64,000 bases of DNA from Trichosphaerium sp. ATCC 40318 (taxonomy: Eukaryota > Discosea > Flabellinia > Trichosidae): assembly GCA_038496445.1 (NCBI GenBank), contig JALMLS010000091.1, positions 27,148 to 91,147 of the forward strand, read 5' to 3'. The stretch's first letter is position 1; every line of letters begins with the position of its first letter. Both the position numbers and the translations under genes were made by a program. The notes beneath the pieces were generated by a model. That model made no database searches, was not told the DNA's origin, and saw only the letters and a program-made list of their open reading frames with translations. Below, one piece after another: positions 60,301 through 64,000 of this stretch.

Positions 60301-61332
60301 CAACATCGTACAACATCACTAGCAAAGAGAGAAATCCTTATTGTGCTACTTGGTTCGTTTCATACTCGATAAGGTGGTTACTAACTGTGAGTTTCTTAGC
60401 TGCTTGGCAACTTGACTTAGCTCAGTTGGATATCTTTTCATTGCCATACAAAATGAGGTTTGTTTTTTGTGATTGAATTTTGTTGACTTTGTGTTGTTGG
60501 CGTTATTCTTACATGGTTTTGTTCTTAGATTCTTCAACTATACTGGACAACGTAGTATTGGTGCTAAGGCATTGTTGACAAGATTCGATGACTTTACGGA
60601 GTTAGGTTGTCTGTACTATATTGACCTTGCTGAGTATCCTTTTTTTTTGTTATTTTTTATTTTATTTTTGGATTGCGGTTTCAAGGTTGCTCTTGATCCG
60701 GCATGTCTTTTCTTTCTTGATTTTCTTCTTAACTAGCATTGACAAATAAAAGACCCTTTTCACTTATCAAGCTGCTTTGAACAGTATCAGTCAATTATGC
60801 GAAACTTCCGACAAGGTAATTTTTCTTGATAACAAAGATTTTTTTTTGACTTTCTGATGTTTAGGTGTTCTTATTATTCTGTTTGTTAACTTTGATGCTT
60901 TCTCTAAATCTTACAAAACCGGTGATTTGGATAAATTTATTCTAACACTACGTACGTATCCGTGACTGCTTACAAGTCATAAAAGTTTGCTATGTTTTTT
61001 TTTTCATAACTAATATTCTTTTTCAGCAACGAATTACCTCGATGGTGCTGGTGAGCATAATCTAAATCCACTAAATGCCAATGATGCTATAAATACTATA
61101 CGCACAGTTTTTAGTAACTCATTTAGAAAAAACGGCACGTGTCACGTGAAAAATTGTTTAAAAGTTTTTTCAAACTGCAAAAAAGTGCAAGCTTTTTTTG
61201 GATTGAGTTTACTAAGTTGGTTGTTTAGGTCGGTGGAGAACGACTATATTCCATGTCCAAGACCATGTAGATATTAATGATGGAATGCGTTTCTATACAA
61301 AGACGTACAGAGAAGAGTTTGCTTTTGCTTAA
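54328..61332 (+). CDS. Ankyrin-LRR-Roc-COR-kinase (Roco) protein with C-terminal G-alpha-like domain
   Basis: Largest gene. ATG at 54328. Ankyrin repeats (NTPLHLACRE; TKGSRATMFYLLENGAGI) run to about 54830. LRRs follow (LKKLDLSYNNIECLPSQI, LPPELAQMTSLSELRVE). Roc GTPase: LLFVGKEGVGKTTLLRCL (P-loop, about 55605-55710), MDFGGQEVFYPTHRLF (about 55880-55915) and VGTHMDLVPS. The COR region spans about 56340-58250. TKL-type kinase: IGEEIGEGAFSKVFKGTY, DVAIKRL, IMHRDLRSPN and VADFGLSQR, WMAPETF (about 58320-59230). A linker precedes a C-terminal domain from about 60240: EEANILLETTQQHRTTSLAK and REILIVLL, RFFNYTGQRSIGAKALLTRF, LIILFVNFDAFSKSYKTGDL, AINTIRTVFSNSFRKNG and TIFHVQDHVDINDG, with the stop at 61332. 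This order matches G-alpha beta1, switch II (GGQR), G4 and G5, but the P-loop, helical insert, NKxD and TCAxD residues are lost or altered. About 30 introns. Confidence 0.82.
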
Positions 61333-61597
61333 AGTGACCTTGTAGAGGTTGATAAAGTGCTAGTAAGTAGTACAAAATAAAAATTGTGTAAATTACTTTA
61401 TCTCTGTTATCGCCTTCACTTTATTTCATTTTGGGCTACTTAACTTTACATGTTCACATGTTTAGTTTACTATGGTAGCGAGGATCAAATACTTGATGCA
61501 CAAGAGTCGTTATTTAGGATTGTTGTTCTTTGAGTACACTAAAATATTCGTTGATATAATTCACGTGTTTTGTCTTTGTCCATATGATCGAGCCACA

Positions 61598-62526
61598 CTA
61601 CTTCAAGTGTCTTTGCATTATGTGACTAGAGGACAATAAGTAGTGTAGCTGTTTCAAAAGTTGTTCTGGTTTGATGTCTTGTCTTACCTCGACGTGTAAG
61701 TTGTGGTGTTTTAAAATTGATACAATGGCTTCTCTTATATCATCTTGTTTCCAAACTTCAACATTAGCTCCATACACTTGTAGAATATCTGGGAACGTAT
61801 TGAGACTTCCTTTTCCGTCGGACGCCTACACAATTCTGATAAGTAAAAAAGAGAAAGAATAATGTTTTCTGAACACTTGATACTGTACAGAATCTTACCG
61901 CTTGTGAGCATTGTTTTAGTATGTATTCTACAACTGCGTTCATCCTGGGAAGTAAATTCTGATATGTAAGATACTTCAGCTTCAATCCTGTTTGAGTATT
62001 GTGTTAGTGAAGTGATGCGATAAGTTGGGTGTTGATTCTCTTATGTTGTATTACCGTAGTCCTTCCAATTAGCTTTTGAAATATCGTAGTCAATACAATA
62101 AAACTCAAGGGCTATCATCAAGTCAAACACTGTATCCATCGTAAACCGTCGTGGGATTATAATACATCCAGAAGTGTAAAACGAAATAACGTATTTGAAG
62201 AAATCTGGATATCTGAAAAAAACCCTCATGATCAGCCACGTGACTTGTTTAGAATAAACAATAAAAAGCTTACTGAGTAATGATAATAGCTCCTGAATTA
62301 TCACTCTTAAAGGTTAGAGAAGATCGTGATGTCGAGACACCGAGTAATCGTCCAAGTAATGTATCAGGATGAGAAGCAAGCAGTTCTTTTCGAAGGATAT
62401 ATCTGGATCGTCTTGAAGTTGTTTTATGGCGCACAACAAATCTTAATACATCTTCCTACATACTATATTAACCTTCAAATTAACTCAAGTCATAAAACAA
62501 GGTACAGAAGAGGTGTTGTTGGCCAT
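61598..62526 (-). CDS. BTB/T1 (K-tetramerisation) domain protein
   Basis: ATG at 62526 (MANNTSS), then a 50-nt-class intron (GTACCT...TAG), then EDVLRFVVRHKTTSRRSRYI, LRKELLASHPDTLLGRLLG, SDNSGAIIITQ, RYPDFFKYVISFYTSGCIII and FYCIDYDISKANWKDYG. This follows the T1/KCTD pattern (V.G..F......L...P.T.LG.L... RDP..F..IL.F+.+G......E..+..I). Two more exons (LKYLTYQNLLPRMNAVVEYI; ASDGKGSLNTFPDILQVYGA, QDDIREAIVSILKHHNLHVE) end at 61598. No channel TM segments follow, so it resembles KCTD-like adaptors (often of cullin-3 ligases) more than potassium channels. The usual Gly-Gly of VGG is not conserved. Confidence 0.7.
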
Positions 62527-62775
62527 ACGCTGCAATAAATTCAACCATTACTTAACAAATCGTTCAGGCTTAAGCGCTTTGTTTAAGTTGGTTTACTAAT
62601 GTAGTACTTTTGCACATAATGCGTTTTTAGTGGGTGATAACAGATAACATTTCCGGAACATGTGGTCGGCTTTTTGTGTACAACAAAATGCTGAATATGG
62701 AGTTTTAGACAGACAATCAACACCACGTGCTTCAGAGGGTAGTTGGTAGTTTATTTTTTTTGTATGTTTACCCTA

Positions 62776-64000
62776 TTATTCTAGTGCTATTGTAGGCTCT
62801 ACACCATTATCTGGAGAGCTCAGCCTTATACCTACAGTAATAACTCTTTTATTCCGTTTATGTTTATACGGAAACAGCAAACTTGGCTTAGTAGCAAGCA
62901 CAATGATGATGCATAAAACAGTAGCTAATAAGAATGCACCAGTAGAACCTCCTACAATAGGTATGAGGTACTTGTTAAGAGTTGTTTTTTTTCTGCATCA
63001 CAAGATGAAGTATCAAAAGCAATGATTAACTTATTGCCTTCAAGCAGTAAAAAAGTAAGAAAACAACAATTTAATGATTTCTTAAAACCAAACATACCAA
63101 ATATACCTGATACCGCAAGACAATCTTCCTCTGAGAGTATTATTGTAGGCACCTCAGTGATTTCAGATGTACATGATCTCATGAAAGAAACAAGTTCAAA
63201 GGAAGGAGGATATGAAAACGTGTTATTAATAGTTAGCTTAGCATCTGTTTTGTACGTTAGTAATGGTCTTTGACAACGATAACTTTAACATACTTTCTAG
63301 ACTTAAGCAATCGTATGAGTTTAACATAAGAGGACCATTGATAGTTACAGTACTGTTTACGCATGTCAAGTTACCTAAGATAGCTTGTTAAACCTTTTGT
63401 TTCATCTAAATGAAAGAAACCATTACCTTGTATTTTTAGAGACGAAGCTAAAGACAGTGTGGGAGGTATTAAATAAGATGTTGTAACAGTCCATGTTTCA
63501 TCAACACAAATAGCAGCTTGTACATCTGAAGCAAAACCGCCGCAAACAATATTTAAGGAACCACTTCTTGGTGCTTCTACTGGCTTACTTGTTGGCGTTT
63601 CTGCTGGCTCACTTGACGGTGCGATTGGCAAGGATGTTGGTGAGGGCGTTGGTGGTGTATCCGAGGTTAACGTATAGCCTACTATCAACCTGTCAACTGA
63701 AATCCATACACTGTTTTCTTTTGTTTTATCCACTGCTACAACATTGTATCCAGATCCTGATAAGAGCTGTTCACTACCTACACCACATTATAAGCACAGT
63801 GAACACTAACAACAACATAACGTGTACGTACCAGTTGAGTTTATACGCCATACAGAATCATACGCTGTGGCTATTATTGTGTCGTTTCCAAGGGATACAA
63901 TGTTTGTTATTCCACGTGATGTTGTATAGGGTCACCAAACATAGTAAAGGATGCTAAGGTGCCATCTTCAGTAATATTGGCTGTTGAAGAAAACCAAGTT
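62776..64000 (-). CDS. Type I transmembrane surface protein (5' part outside window)
   Basis: Enters from the right edge. The N-terminal visible part (about 63990-63670) looks like beta-propeller or beta-rich repeats (GITNIVSLGNDTIIATAYDS; SGYNVVAVDKTKENSVWISV). A Pro/Thr/Ser-rich linker follows (SDTPPTPSPTSLPIAPSS, about 63660-63590), then Cys-containing beta-helix-like modules (SLNIVCGGFASDVQAAICVD; LTCVNSTVTINGPLMLNSYD; CTSEITEVPTIILSEEDCLA) to about 63000. One TM helix (GGSTGAFLLATVLCIIIVLA, about 62925-62880), a basic stop-transfer (KHKRNKR) and a short tail ending at 62776. Near 63905-63915 the first module changes frame; either a very short intron or an indel is needed. No family recognised; probably an adhesion or recognition protein. 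Confidence 0.58.

Noticed and set aside
61598-62526. Voltage-gated potassium channel
   Set aside because: Only the T1/BTB domain is present; no S1-S6 segments or selectivity filter follow.
63022-63273. Plus-strand frame opposite the surface protein gene
   Set aside because: The minus strand here continues a secreted protein up to a clear TM helix and basic tail, so the plus frame is a shadow.

Overview
The window is nuclear DNA of a unicellular eukaryote with a compact, AT-rich and intron-dense genome. Almost every gene is cut by short introns (mostly 40-90 nt, one apparently 30 nt) that begin GTACGT or close variants and end in a T-rich tract plus TAG. Genes lie on both strands with spacers usually under 700 bp. 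There are no operons, CRISPR arrays, rRNA genes or recognisable tRNAs. The lineage cannot be fixed from sequence alone. A MYRF-type membrane transcription factor, a hybrid histidine kinase, a Roco kinase, a G-alpha and a Ras-binding LRR protein together recall amoebozoans or other free-living protists; this is inference only.

Layout. 0-1.3 kb: DDX27/Drs1-type DEAD-box helicase (minus, 3' part outside). 1.5-5.6 kb: MYRF-like factor (Ndt80 DNA-binding domain, S74 self-cleavage domain, TM, lumenal domain). 5.9-7.9 kb: membrane protein ending in an F-box and a piggyBac-type zinc finger. 8.2-9.7 kb: penta-EF-hand protein. 10.3-12.0 kb: PfkB sugar kinase. 12.1-13.8 kb: G-alpha. 14.4-17.4 kb: hybrid histidine kinase. 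18.7-19.2 kb: F-box protein. 19.2-20.7 kb: sparse, with hairpins and a small coiled-coil ORF. 20.7-23.2 kb: PIG-T. 23.4-25.9 and 27.4-30.2 kb: two secreted PLC-like phosphodiesterases flanking ribosomal protein P1. 30.4-35.4 kb: accessory cluster of a DWY-repeat/nuclease-like gene, an F-box LRR gene and an F-box/MORN_2 gene. 35.7-37.7 kb: ARMT1/DUF89. 37.8-38.6 kb: P-loop kinase-like protein. 39.0-42.1 kb: RBD-LRR protein. 42.5-45.8 kb: acyl-CoA oxidase. 46.3-47.8 kb: ankyrin/EF-hand protein. 48.0-49.7 kb: secreted, probably GPI-anchored protein. 50.2-51.4 kb: second F-box/MORN_2 paralogue. 52.1-54.1 kb: RIO2 kinase. 54.3-61.3 kb: ankyrin-LRR-Roc-COR-kinase protein ending in a degenerate G-alpha-like domain. 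61.6-62.5 kb: BTB/T1-domain protein. 62.8-64.0 kb: type I surface protein (5' part outside).

Connections. PIG-T, a protein with a GPI-attachment-like tail and two PI-PLC-fold secreted enzymes share the theme of lipid-anchored surface proteins. The G-alpha, Roco kinase, RBD-LRR protein and hybrid kinase form a signalling theme. Neighbourhood in a eukaryotic genome does not by itself imply shared function.

Most notable: the Roco kinase carrying a C-terminal G-alpha fold without its P-loop; two F-box/MORN_2 paralogues whose first two exons have identical lengths but which differ by one internal intron; the intron-bearing DWY-repeat nuclease-like gene; and the F-box/transposase-type zinc finger fusion. 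All gene models are hand-spliced; exon edges and some 5' ends are approximate.
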